NCBI GenBank assembly: GCA_965247075.1
Contig: CBDFGK010000002.1
Location: 186,001-250,000, forward strand
Direction: 5' to 3'
DNA from: CBDFGK01 sp965247075
GTDB lineage: Bacteria > Pseudomonadota > Gammaproteobacteria > Pseudomonadales > Halieaceae
Length of the DNA stretch: 64,000 nucleotides
Numbering within the stretch: the stretch's first letter is position 1; each line of letters starts with the position of its first letter. The notes below the pieces were generated by a model that saw nothing but the letters and a program-made list of their open reading frames with translations, was not told the origin of the DNA and did no database searches. Positions 18,023-25,312 of the stretch are shown piece after piece. The translations under genes and the position numbers were made by a program.

Positions 18023-18481
18023 ATGAATTGTGTATTCTGTGAAATAGTTGATGGTCGAAAACCTTGCCATAAAATATGGGAAGATGAGGGCTATTTGGCC
18101 TTTCTCTCTAGCCACCCTAATACATCTGGATTTTCTGTTGTAATTCCGAAGGTACACTATTCAAGTTATCTGTTCGACCAGAATAATAAAATTGCTACGG
18201 GGTTGGTAATTGCAGCGAAGCAAGTAGGACTATTATTAGATAAGGTGCTTGACGGAGTAGCAAGAACCGGAATGATATTTGAAGGGTATGGTATTGATCA
18301 TCTACATGCAAAATTATTTCCTATGCATAGAACTGGTAACTCTCCAGAATTTAGGTCGATTTCGTCAGGCGTAGAAAAATATTTTGAACAGTATGAAAGC
18401 TATATATCCTCACATGATTCCGTCAAAGCCCCACAAAGAGATTTGGAATCACTTGCGAGGCTAATACGTGAAAGTGCATAA
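18023..18481 (+). CDS. HIT-family protein (cassette-encoded)
   Basis: The 152-residue protein belongs to the histidine-triad nucleotide-binding superfamily. It starts with CVFCEIVDGRKPCHKIWED, where the two Cys near the N-terminus are typical of zinc-binding HIT proteins, and ends with the active-site stretch GIDHLHAKLFPMH. The last triad His is replaced by Lys (HLHAK), so classical nucleotide hydrolase activity may be altered. It is AT-rich and lies between attC sites 5 and 6. Substrate unknown. Confidence 0.82.
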   Translation: MNCVFCEIVDGRKPCHKIWEDEGYLAFLSSHPNTSGFSVVIPKVHYSSYLFDQNNKIATGLVIAAKQVGLLLDKVLDGVARTGMIFEGYGIDHLHAKLFPMHRTGNSPEFRSISSGVEKYFEQYESYISSHDSVKAPQRDLESLARLIRESA

Positions 18482-18504
18482 CGCGTGTGCGCCAGGCGTT
18501 AGCC
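18477..18504 (+). repeat. Very short attC-like site 6
   Basis: GCATAAC and GTTAGCC lie only 28 bases apart end to end, with TAACGC...GCGTTA complementary. Known attC sites are longer (about 57 bases or more), so this is probably a site collapsed by internal deletion, or two half-sites joined. It marks the end of the HIT cassette. Confidence 0.55.
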
Positions 18505-18523
18505 CTGTGTGTCAACCTGACCC

Positions 18524-18996
18524 CCCTGTGTGTCAACCTGCGCCCATACACTCCCTGTTTGGGATAACATAGATTTCAGGGCTATGAATGCAGGAACCAT
18601 GCAATGCCAAAACCACACTCAGATCCACTTAATACACAAGTCACACCAGAGCCCGCACTGGAGAAACGCACGCGCCGCCAGTTCAAGCCGGAATACAAAC
18701 TGCGCATTCTAGCCGCAGCTGATGCCTGTAAACATGGTGAACTCGGCGCCTTGTTACGCCGTGAGAAACTGTACAGTAATCAACTCTTCGCCTAGCGCCG
18801 TGAGTATGCACAAGGCGGTATTGCCGGCCTGACCAAGAGTGCTCCCGGCCCTACATCTCCAGCGCCGGTTCCGGTGTAACTTGTGTATCAGGCTGTTCTG
18901 ATAGTGATTTTGGCATGTTGTGTGTCCAGTACCTGTGGCTCTGAAATCTATGTTATCCCAAACAGGAAGTGTATGGGCGCAGGTTGACACACAGGG
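18524..18996. mobile_element. 473-bp element with long terminal inverted repeats (IS3-like remnant)
   Basis: The two ends are inverted copies of each other over about 57 bases (CCCTGTGTGTCAACCTGCGC on the left, its complement ending at 18996) with few mismatches. A further partial copy of the tip lies at 18503-18519 and another at 21241-21264 beside imuB. Inside is only the first part of a transposase gene, so the element is a non-autonomous remnant. The family is uncertain; the encoded fragment resembles IS3-type OrfA. Confidence 0.75.
18604..18795 (+). pseudogene. Transposase OrfA-like fragment with premature stop
   Basis: The 63-residue reading frame (RRQFKPEYKLRILAAADACK, then HGELGALLRREKLYSNQL) resembles the N-terminal helix-turn-helix of IS3-type OrfA proteins. 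A TAG at 18793 interrupts it where relatives have Trp, since RREYAQGGIAGLTK continues in the same frame after the stop. It ends for good at 18880, without any catalytic part. Non-functional. Confidence 0.65.
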
Positions 18997-19244
18997 ATGT
19001 ATGGTGGCATCCAGAGCAGGGTGTAGTTAAGGTTGGTCGGCATTTGACTAACTCGCGAAAAAGATCTTTAGAACACATACCGGCCAATACTGGCGGCGTA
19101 ATGAGGAATCTTGGAAACGACCCAGAAACTAAGATATTTTTGTTTAATGTAATTGATCACAAAGATTTACATTGGGTCGCGGCATTAGAAATTTACTTCG
19201 AGCAGAACCTTGCCCCAAGCGTTCCCTCCGCTCGCTTAGGCTAG
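18997..19244 (+). pseudogene. 5'-truncated cassette gene of unknown function
   Basis: The frame runs from the right end of the inverted-repeat element to a stop at 19244. The readable part (GVVKVGRHLTNSRKRSLEHI, then NLGNDPETKIFLFNVIDHKD and HWVAALEIYFEQ) looks like real protein but lacks its own start; the only start lies in the mobile element. I do not recognise the family. It is followed 5 bases later by attC site 7, so it is the remainder of a cassette gene whose 5' part was lost when the element arrived. Confidence 0.5.
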
Positions 19245-19249
19245 GTATC

Positions 19250-19327
19250 GCATAACAAGCGGCTACACAGCGACCGTTTTTACGCTCCTTCGTCGCTGCA
19301 AAGCGTCGCGTGAGCCGAGCGTTATAA
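19250..19327 (+). repeat. attC site 7
   Basis: This 78-bp site begins with GCATAAC and ends with GTTATAA. The right box deviates from consensus at its last base. Internal arms CAGCGACC and TCGCTGC/GTCGCGTGAGCC are partly complementary. It is the last convincing attC of the array. Confidence 0.7.
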
Positions 19328-19372
19328 GTCATCAAGACACTTCAAATTCAAATGTGTGTAAGGAAACATCTC

Positions 19373-19687
19373 ATGGGTGAAACGGAAATTCAAGATTGAG
19401 CTCAAGAATTAGTCGCACTCAAGAAAACAATCAAAGAGCTACTTGTGAAAGAGCAAGAACTAAAATCAGAGCTGTTGCCATCAATCAAAGAACATGGTGT
19501 TGGTCGTGTTTATTATGGTTCATCAAGAGGGGCTGAGACCTTTAGTAGAAAATCCGTTCTTCAATACCTCCGTTACATTGTGATAATGAGTGACGATGCA
19601 AAAGTCGCGCACATGATTAAGGTATGGAATGCACCCTGGGCTGTGTTTTGTGCGTTCCTGATTTTTGGCGCCGGACGTCACCGGTAG
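19373..19687 (+). pseudogene. Cassette gene with in-frame TGA at codon 9
   Basis: The best start is the ATG at 19373, with AGGA 8 bases upstream, but codon 9 is TGA (19397). The same frame then stays open to 19687 and encodes a charged helical region (LVALKKTIKELLVKEQELK) and a compact domain with SVLQYLRYIVIMSDDAKVAH. A Trp codon changed to TGA is the simplest reading. Initiation at the GTG at 19445 could give an 80-residue product. No attC follows, so the 3' end of this cassette may have been lost. Family unknown. Confidence 0.5.
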
Positions 19688-19697
19688 GAGCTGGCAA

Positions 19698-19928
19698 ATG
19701 AAAGCTATTTGGCGAAATCAGGTTCTGGCGGAAAGTGATGAAACGATAGTAGTAGAGAACAATCACTACTTTCCTGCCTCATCGCTTGATATGGCGCACT
19801 TTACACCCAGCGACACCACAACACATTGCCCCTGGAAGGGTGACGCCTGTTACTATTCGGAGACAGAGGACGCGGCCAAACAAATAGAGGCTCGCGTGGC
19901 ATTTTGGCGCGGCGTAGAGGTGATTTGA
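19698..19928 (+). CDS. DUF427 domain protein, shortened
   Basis: The 76-residue product matches DUF427 at both ends: MKAIWRNQVLAESDETIVVE with NNHYFPASSL at the start, CPWKGDACYYS in the middle and QIEARVAFWRGVEVI at the end. From memory of the family, about 15 residues between CPWKG..YY and the C-terminal helix are missing (the usual DAAWYYPEP segment), so this looks like an in-frame internal deletion. The ATG at 19698 follows TAGGAG. It lies at the right edge of the array with no attC after it. Confidence 0.75.
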   Translation: MKAIWRNQVLAESDETIVVENNHYFPASSLDMAHFTPSDTTTHCPWKGDACYYSETEDAAKQIEARVAFWRGVEVI

Positions 19929-19973
19929 ATGGAGCGTATCATGGACAACGCCATTTTTGAGGATTGCAAAACT

Positions 19974-20558
19974 ATGAAAACATCCAGGCTTACCAGTTGG
20001 TTGCGAACAGTGCTCTTTGTTCTTGGATCTGCGGTTCTCGCACAGTTTGCAGTGGCCGATCAATCGGCACTCCACTCAACTGAAGCAGCCACACCGCAGG
20101 AGTTGTTGGCTTCCCTGGCCGGCAGTTGGGAAGGCGCTTGCCGTACCTGGTTCCTTCCGGGCGAGCTCGCCGACGAATCCCGGGTAAAGGGCAGGTTCGA
20201 GTTCATTCTCAATGGACGTTTCTTGCGTCATGCCTATGTGGGTGAGTTGCTCGGCAAGCCCCGTGCCGGTGAAGAGACAATTGCGTTCAATTCCGTCGCG
20301 AACACGTATCAGGTAACCTGGGTAGATGATTTCCACATGAATTATGGAATCATGTTGTCAGAAGGGGATGCCACCCGGTCAGGTTTCGCGGTGGTTGGGC
20401 AGTACGCCGTTGGTTCCCAACTGCCGCCCTGGAGTTGGAAGACGATATATGAGTTGGTGGACAATAATCATCTCACCATTACCGCGTACAACGTGTCGCC
20501 AAATGGGGAGGAGGCGAAGGCCGTTGAAACCATCTACACCCGCACAAAACTCTGGTGA
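19974..20558 (+). CDS. DUF1579-like exported protein
   Basis: The protein of about 194 residues begins with a signal peptide (TSWLRTVLFVLGSAVLAQFA, cleavage near VADQ). It continues with LLASLAGSWEGACRTWF and a beta-rich body (FEFILNGRFLRHAYVGEL, NTYQVTWVDDFHMNYGIM), as in the DUF1579 family of lipocalin-like proteins of unknown function. The ATG at 19974 is preferred over 19929 because it starts directly before the basic n-region and has GAGG upstream. Its stop overlaps the next start (GTGA). Confidence 0.75.
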   Translation: MKTSRLTSWLRTVLFVLGSAVLAQFAVADQSALHSTEAATPQELLASLAGSWEGACRTWFLPGELADESRVKGRFEFILNGRFLRHAYVGELLGKPRAGEETIAFNSVANTYQVTWVDDFHMNYGIMLSEGDATRSGFAVVGQYAVGSQLPPWSWKTIYELVDNNHLTITAYNVSPNGEEAKAVETIYTRTKLW

Positions 20559-20842
20559 ACATTAAAGTTACTGAATTACCGGATTCCGATATCAGCTGTT
20601 CCCGTTGCCAGGCCTGCTGCTGTCGGTTGGAAGTCATTATTTTGACTGACACCGGGGTGCCGCAGCGGCACATACAGACCGATGAGTGGGGTGGTGAAGT
20701 TATGGTGCGATTGGATGACGGTTGGTGCTCGGCTTTGGATCGCGATACCTTGTTGTGTACCATTTACGAGAACCGTCCCTTGGTTTGTAGAGAATTTGAA
20801 ATGGGTTCCTACGAATGTATTGTTGAGCGGTCGAAGGGATGA
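20555..20842 (+). CDS. YkgJ-type cysteine-cluster protein
   Basis: This 95-residue protein has the cysteine pattern of the YkgJ/UPF0153 family, proposed to chelate zinc or iron: SCSRCQACCCRLEV near residue 14, then WCSALD, LLCTIYENRPLVCREFEMG, and a C-terminal YECI. The GTG start overlaps the previous gene's stop by 4 bases, so the two are probably translated together. It seems complete. Confidence 0.85.
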   Translation: MNIKVTELPDSDISCSRCQACCCRLEVIILTDTGVPQRHIQTDEWGGEVMVRLDDGWCSALDRDTLLCTIYENRPLVCREFEMGSYECIVERSKG

Positions 20843-20955
20843 AACTGAAGAACATTGCCGGCAGTCATATCAACCTACCGGCACATACCCTGCATCGAGT
20901 TAAGTGGACTCACCCTGATATAGATACAATCTGGCTTGCGGTTCACTACCCATGA
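20839..20955 (+). CDS. Possible 38-residue protein
   Basis: An ATG overlapping the stop of the YkgJ-like gene (ATGA) opens a 38-codon frame (MKLKNIAGSHINLPAHTLHR, then VKWTHPDIDTIWLAVHYP). The overlap fits translational coupling, but nothing else supports it. It may be the start of a truncated gene. Confidence 0.3.
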   Translation: MKLKNIAGSHINLPAHTLHRVKWTHPDIDTIWLAVHYP

Positions 20956-21056
20956 GCAGACCAAATAGGTTAGTGTGGGGCCGATTATAATTCTTGAAGT
21001 TGCTGTGAGAGAAACCCACCCGGTTTGTTCGCTAGGCTGCAGGCAGGAGCACCACC

Positions 21057-21233
21057 ATGTCAGTTATATTCGGGCTAGCCATTATCACCTTATGCAGCAC
21101 CCTGGTTTGTTATTGCGTGGCCAAAAAACGCGGTGCCAAGGTGGCTTACTGGGTGGTTTTGGGTGTGCTAATCGGCCCCTTCGCGGTTCCTTTTGTTTTT
21201 TTCGCCAAGCCCAGGCCGCCGGTAGGTCTTTAG
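21057..21233 (+). CDS. Small two-helix membrane protein
   Basis: The 58-residue frame has an AGGAG site 7 bases before its ATG. It encodes two hydrophobic segments (VIFGLAIITLCSTLVCYCVA and AYWVVLGVLIGPFAVPFVFF) separated by a basic turn, KKRGAK. The positive-inside rule would place the KKRG loop in the cytoplasm. No family is recognised. It lies just downstream of (convergent to) imuB. Confidence 0.6.
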   Translation: MSVIFGLAIITLCSTLVCYCVAKKRGAKVAYWVVLGVLIGPFAVPFVFFAKPRPPVGL

Positions 21234-21263
21234 ATGAGTACCCTGTGCGTCAACCTGCGCCCA

Positions 21264-22712
21264 CTAGGCAAAGATTCCCTGTATATACCAGTGTTCCCGC
21301 AAGCGGTCCCGAAATACCCAGTACTGTTGCCCCTGCGGGTCTTTGGCCACGTAGTAGTCACGGCTAACGGCATTCAGCCACCAGTTATCTTCAATGCGCT
21401 CCGGGCCTGCCAGCAGCGTGAGGCGACCATTCCAATGCAGTTGTTGCCTTGCATAGCGCAGCGGCTGCGGCTGCGGCATCAGCCAAAAAGGTCGCTGACC
21501 GTCATAGGCACTGTCTGCTGCCGGGTCTGTCTGCTGGTCTGTGCTGCTGTAGCCGGCAAACTCCGGCAGGTGCTCATCGCGGCAGGCTATTTTCTCCACG
21601 GCTTGTAGCCCCAGCCGGTTCTGCAGGCGGTCTGGCAGACTGTGTAAGGGTTCCCGTTGTGCCTGGTTGAACAGGTCGTGGTTCTGGGCCTGGCCAGCCA
21701 CCAACTGCTCACAGTTGAGGCTAAGCCATTCGACCCCGATATCCAGTTGCAGTTGTTCCACTTTGATCTGGGTGAGTTTGTGCCACTCCTGCCAACTGGA
21801 TTGTGGCAGTGTGCTGCGTACGTCAAAACTGCGCAGTTGGTGATTGATGCCGTATAAGTGCCATTCAATCTGCCGGCATTGCAGTTGGGTGTTGCGCAAA
21901 AACTGGCAGAGGGTTTGCAGTAGCATCTGTATGGCAGGTTGTAACTCCCGGTTGGCTTTAACCTCGTAACCAAACCAGTAATCGTCGCAAAATTCTGTAG
22001 GCGGTTGAAAGGCCAGTTGACGGTCTTCGGCCGTGCCCAAAATCTGTTGTAGCAGGTGCGTAAATTCACGGCCGCAACGCCGAGCCAGTGCCTGTTGCGG
22101 CAATGACAGTATGTCACTGAAGTGCCACAGGCCCGCTTTTGCCAGGGCATCGACCTGGCGTGAAAAACCCGGCAGCAGTTGCAGGGGCAGGGGGGCCAGT
22201 TGTTGCTCCAGGTCCAGTTGTAAGGCCTGCCCCTCGTCCTGATCTGTATGTGAGAGCAGCCAGGCTGCCTTGGGGGTGGCGGCCAGTCCGCAGCAATATG
22301 TGTAGGCGCGGCAGGATAAATCGGTGCGCACCTTCGCCAGCACGTTATCCAGCCCCCGGTATAAGGCCAGGCAGCTGCCAACTTCCAGCAACAGGCTGTC
22401 CTGCCGGTAACTGTAAAGCGATGGGGTGATGTTGTAAGCCCAACAACACAGTTGTTGCAGGCAGCGGGTTTCTGCGGCCGGGTCTCGTTCCAGCAGGGTG
22501 ATGGTGCTGGCCAGGGCACGCACGGTGGCAATGCTCTGGCCGGGCTTTATACCAGCTTCAGTGGCTGCGTCGTTGGCCTGCAGTACCCGCTGTTTTTCGA
22601 CTATTACTACGGGTGCCGCTACGGGTATGGCTGCGGGCTGTGCAGTAGTTGCCTGTTGCCGGGTGAGAGCCTGCAGGGGCAGTTGATGAAAACGCAGACA
22701 CAGCCACAACAT
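21264..22712 (-). CDS. imuB: ImuB, Y-family polymerase-like mutasome subunit
   Basis: ImuB is a catalytically inactive Y-family homologue that bridges DnaE2 to the sliding clamp during SOS mutagenesis. The 482-residue protein keeps the Y-family fold (EAGIKPGQSIATVRALAS, then LPLQLLPGFSRQVDALAKAG). Its N-terminus reads LWLCLRFHQLPLQ where active polymerases carry a catalytic Asp, consistent with an inactive enzyme. The C-terminal block (RIEDNWWLNAVSRDYYVAKD) is typical of ImuB. It starts 28 bases after imuA ends, so the two form one operon. dnaE2, normally next, is displaced. A mobile-element tip lies directly after the stop codon. Confidence 0.93.
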   Translation of the reverse strand: MLWLCLRFHQLPLQALTRQQATTAQPAAIPVAAPVVIVEKQRVLQANDAATEAGIKPGQSIATVRALASTITLLERDPAAETRCLQQLCCWAYNITPSLYSYRQDSLLLEVGSCLALYRGLDNVLAKVRTDLSCRAYTYCCGLAATPKAAWLLSHTDQDEGQALQLDLEQQLAPLPLQLLPGFSRQVDALAKAGLWHFSDILSLPQQALARRCGREFTHLLQQILGTAEDRQLAFQPPTEFCDDYWFGYEVKANRELQPAIQMLLQTLCQFLRNTQLQCRQIEWHLYGINHQLRSFDVRSTLPQSSWQEWHKLTQIKVEQLQLDIGVEWLSLNCEQLVAGQAQNHDLFNQAQREPLHSLPDRLQNRLGLQAVEKIACRDEHLPEFAGYSSTDQQTDPAADSAYDGQRPFWLMPQPQPLRYARQQLHWNGRLTLLAGPERIEDNWWLNAVSRDYYVAKDPQGQQYWVFRDRLREHWYIQGIFA

Positions 22713-22740
22713 GCATCTTTAGACCTCCTTTAGATCTCTG

Positions 22741-23520
22741 TCAGGCGTTATGGGCCGGCATGACAGCGTGCTGTGCCGACGGGTAGCTGGGCAGCTCCCA
22801 CAGTTGGGGTTGTCCCGGTATATCGTTTTCTTCACCCAGGTGTACATCAACATACTGGTTGCCACCGCGCTGCTTGAGTATGTGCAGCCGGCGGTAGGCA
22901 TTCATTGCCACGCGCAGGGGAGCAGGGGAATGGTTCCGGGCGGCCTGGCGGGGCCGAAACAATACCGATAATACATCGTTATCCGCAGCGGCCAATTGCA
23001 GCTTGCGCAGTTCACTGTAGCTATACTGCTCGGTGCCCAGCCAGGCAAATACCGCACTGCAGGTACCGCTGCGCAGGGCCTGTTCAATACTCCACAGCCG
23101 GTCCTGTCGATTCTGGGGGTGTACCAGCAAGACTTGCTGGGTATCGATGCCGCAGGCGGCCAGCAGTGGTGCGTAGGGCATGAAAGGGGCGGCAATAAAA
23201 GCCTGCCAACGGCCCTTGGCGCTTAAGGTCTGCATAGCGGGCAGGAACATACCCATGGCGCCCAGGCCATTGCCGTCGCTGAGCACCTCAATATTGCTGC
23301 CCAGAGGCCAACCATTGCCATATAGTTGCTCATCCAACTGCTGAAAACCGCTGGCCAGGCCTGGTTGGGGGGCAGGGGTGTTACGGCCACGCCAGGTGTC
23401 ATTGCGCTGTATCACGCGGTCTATGTCTATGTTTATGTCTATGTCTATGTCTATGTTGGGGGTCATAGTGGTGGCGGTACGGCTGGTATTGCTTGCTGCG
23501 CTCTGTGTGGCAATATTCAT
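22741..23520 (-). CDS. imuA: ImuA, RecA/SulA-like mutasome accessory protein
   Basis: ImuA is the RecA-related partner of ImuB and DnaE2. The 259-residue protein has PGLASGFQQLDEQLYGNGWP and GLGAMGMFLPAM where RecA has its ATP-binding region, though no clean Walker A is visible. FAWLGTEQYSYSELRKLQLA and LSVLFRPRQAARNHSPAPLR are the usual ImuA blocks. The N-terminus carries an Ile-Asp repeat encoded by a six-base tandem repeat. The ATG has AAGAGGA upstream and two LexA boxes 25-55 bases away. Confidence 0.92.
   Translation of the reverse strand: MNIATQSAASNTSRTATTMTPNIDIDIDINIDIDRVIQRNDTWRGRNTPAPQPGLASGFQQLDEQLYGNGWPLGSNIEVLSDGNGLGAMGMFLPAMQTLSAKGRWQAFIAAPFMPYAPLLAACGIDTQQVLLVHPQNRQDRLWSIEQALRSGTCSAVFAWLGTEQYSYSELRKLQLAAADNDVLSVLFRPRQAARNHSPAPLRVAMNAYRRLHILKQRGGNQYVDVHLGEENDIPGQPQLWELPSYPSAQHAVMPAHNA
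23420..23455 (-). repeat. Hexanucleotide tandem repeat in imuA
   Basis: Six units of TCTATG (one reads TTTATG) encode an Ile-Asp/Asn run near residues 22-33 of ImuA. Because the unit is six bases, changes in copy number would lengthen or shorten the protein by two residues without breaking the frame. Confidence 0.9.
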
Positions 23521-23544
23521 GGGTTTGTCCTCTTTGCCAAAAAA

Positions 23545-23575
23545 CTGTTTATTTATACAGTGTATGTATATACAG
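23545..23575 (-). promoter_or_regulatory. Tandem LexA boxes of imuA-imuB
   Basis: A perfect CTG-N10-CAG site (CTGTTTATTTATACAG) lies at 23545-23560. A second site at 23560-23575 differs from consensus at one outer base (GTGTATGTATATACAG) and is otherwise the same as the dnaE2 operator. The two share one base. They lie directly upstream of imuA, so tight SOS control is expected. Confidence 0.92.
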
Positions 23576-23738
23576 TAGTTGGCAAATAACGAGAAATCAA
23601 GGAGAACTTTTCACATGATGGATCACCTGAGCACTTATGCGACAGATTACGTGGCTACCCCGGCCTGAACGAGGGCCAACCCTTTTCTATTCGTCAGGCA
23701 AAGTGTTGCTACGACCTGTTCCAGCGGAACTCTCGTCT

Positions 23739-24764
23739 TTAGACAGACGATCTTATAACCGCACCCTGGGCCAGTTCCAGCACCAGGCCACTCAGCCGGT
23801 CCCAGGGATTGCCGTCGGCCAGCCCCTTGATGCTGTGATCTGCCAGGCTGGCCTGGTGTAGCAGGTCGGCCAGGGCGTCTTGGGAATGGCGCGCCAGTCC
23901 GGCTGAGACTATTGGTTTGCGCTTGTCCCAGACCCGTTGCGATTGCAGTACCTGGTTGTGGTTCTTGCCGCGTTCAATATCCGTTTTGCACTGGTATAAC
24001 AGCCGCAGTTCACGGCTCAGGCCCCACAGCACCACCGTGGCGTCGGTGCCTTCAGCGCGCAGTCCCTGCAACATTTTCAGGGCGTGGGCGGCATCGCCCT
24101 GCAGGGCACTGTCGATCAATGCGAACAGGTTGTAGCGGGCATTGTCGGCGACGCTGTCATTGACATTGTCGGTGGTGATGCGCGCACCGTTGCCAAGTAG
24201 CCGCAATTTCTCGACCTCTTGTACGGCGGCCAGCAAGTTTCCCTCCACCCGGTCACTGAGCATCAACAGGGCGTCCTGGTCTATTTCCAGCCCGGCCTGG
24301 CTGCAGCGCCGTTGTAGCCAGCGTGGCAACTCTCGTGCTTCTATCGGCCATACCTGGGTCACCGCGCCGGCCTGATCGATGGTTTTGAACCATTTGCTGT
24401 TGGTGGAGGCCTTGTCAATTTTGCCGGCTACGATCAGCAGGATATTGTCGCTGGGAGGCTTGGCCAAATACTGTACCAGGGCCTTGCTGCCCTCGGCGCC
24501 GGGTTTGCCCGTGGGAATACGCAGTTCAATCAGCTTGCTCTCGGCAAACAAGGACATTTCAGCGGCGGCTGCCGTCAGTTGGCCCCACTTGAATTTCCCG
24601 TCCACGTGCATGATTTCGCGCTCGCTACAGCCGGCCTTTCGGCAGCCGGCACGCACCGCATCACAGGCCTCTTGTACCAGCAGGGGTTCGTCGCCGCTAA
24701 CCAGGTATACAGGCAACACCTGCTTGTCAAGCCGGGCGGGGAGTTGGTCTGCCCGCAGTCGCAT
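23739..24764 (-). CDS. holA: DNA polymerase III subunit delta
   Basis: HolA is the clamp-loader subunit that opens the beta clamp. The 341-residue protein has the expected N-terminal domain (LPVYLVSGDEPLLVQEACDA), the KLIELRIPTGKPG block, IDQDALLMLSDRVEGNLLAA, and the C-terminal TVVLWGLSRELRLLY collar region. Its start overlaps the lptE stop by one base. The leuS-lptE-holA order is standard for gammaproteobacteria. Confidence 0.95.
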   Translation of the reverse strand: MRLRADQLPARLDKQVLPVYLVSGDEPLLVQEACDAVRAGCRKAGCSEREIMHVDGKFKWGQLTAAAAEMSLFAESKLIELRIPTGKPGAEGSKALVQYLAKPPSDNILLIVAGKIDKASTNSKWFKTIDQAGAVTQVWPIEARELPRWLQRRCSQAGLEIDQDALLMLSDRVEGNLLAAVQEVEKLRLLGNGARITTDNVNDSVADNARYNLFALIDSALQGDAAHALKMLQGLRAEGTDATVVLWGLSRELRLLYQCKTDIERGKNHNQVLQSQRVWDKRKPIVSAGLARHSQDALADLLHQASLADHSIKGLADGNPWDRLSGLVLELAQGAVIRSSV

Positions 24765-25297
24765 CAGTCGGCCTGGCTGGGCTGGGTTGGAGTGGGCGCA
24801 GGCGAGCTTGCCACGAAACGCAGTTGCCGCATGAGTTGTTGTATCAGCTCCCGGCGCATCTCCTGTCTCAGCAGCCGTGACTCCTCTACTTTGCCGGTAA
24901 TATTTTCGGGGTCGGCCGTCATGATTTTGTGAGCGCTGACCTCGGTCTCCGGCAGGATTTCGGTCCCCTCGCTGTCAGTTACCCGCAAGCTAGTGCTCAA
25001 TACCAGTTCAAACTCAACGGCGCGGGCATTGTTGCCAATAGTCAGATTGCGCCGCGCGAATTTTTCATCGCCCAGAAAGAGCTTGTAGCCGGCGTTGGCG
25101 GGGGCCTGCCAGGCGATGCCATTGCGCTCAAAGGCTGATTCCATAGCCCTGCTGAGTTCGCTGTTGGGGCTGGCACTGCTGAGGGCCAGTGAGCGCCACG
25201 CCGGTGGCAGGTCAATATCGCCGCGCAGGTGAAAACCACAAGCTGTAAGAGTCGCCAATAAAACTACTGACAGGAATTGAACAAACTGCTGTTTCAC
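24764..25297 (-). CDS. lptE: LPS-assembly lipoprotein LptE
   Basis: LptE is the outer-membrane lipoprotein that plugs the LptD barrel during LPS transport. The 177-residue product begins with a lipoprotein signal (FLSVVLLATLTACGFHLRG) whose lipobox is LTAC followed by the family hallmark GFHLRG. The C-terminal part ends in a Pro/Thr-rich tail. It lies between leuS and holA, its conserved position. Confidence 0.93.
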   Translation of the reverse strand: MKQQFVQFLSVVLLATLTACGFHLRGDIDLPPAWRSLALSSASPNSELSRAMESAFERNGIAWQAPANAGYKLFLGDEKFARRNLTIGNNARAVEFELVLSTSLRVTDSEGTEILPETEVSAHKIMTADPENITGKVEESRLLRQEMRRELIQQLMRQLRFVASSPAPTPTQPSQAD

Positions 25298-25312
25298 GCG
25301 GTGCCCCTGCGA

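Noticed and set aside
12919..21240. Presence of an integron integrase (IntI) gene in the array
   Set aside because: I looked for a tyrosine recombinase on both strands between dnaE2 and imuB and found none, so the array is classed as integrase-less.
23422..23456. Repeats in imuA as a CRISPR array
   Set aside because: The units are six bases with no spacers, and they encode an in-frame Ile-Asp run.
23615..23668. 17-codon frame with AAGGAG upstream, divergent from imuA
   Set aside because: Very short and with no other support, although its position behind the LexA boxes is suggestive.
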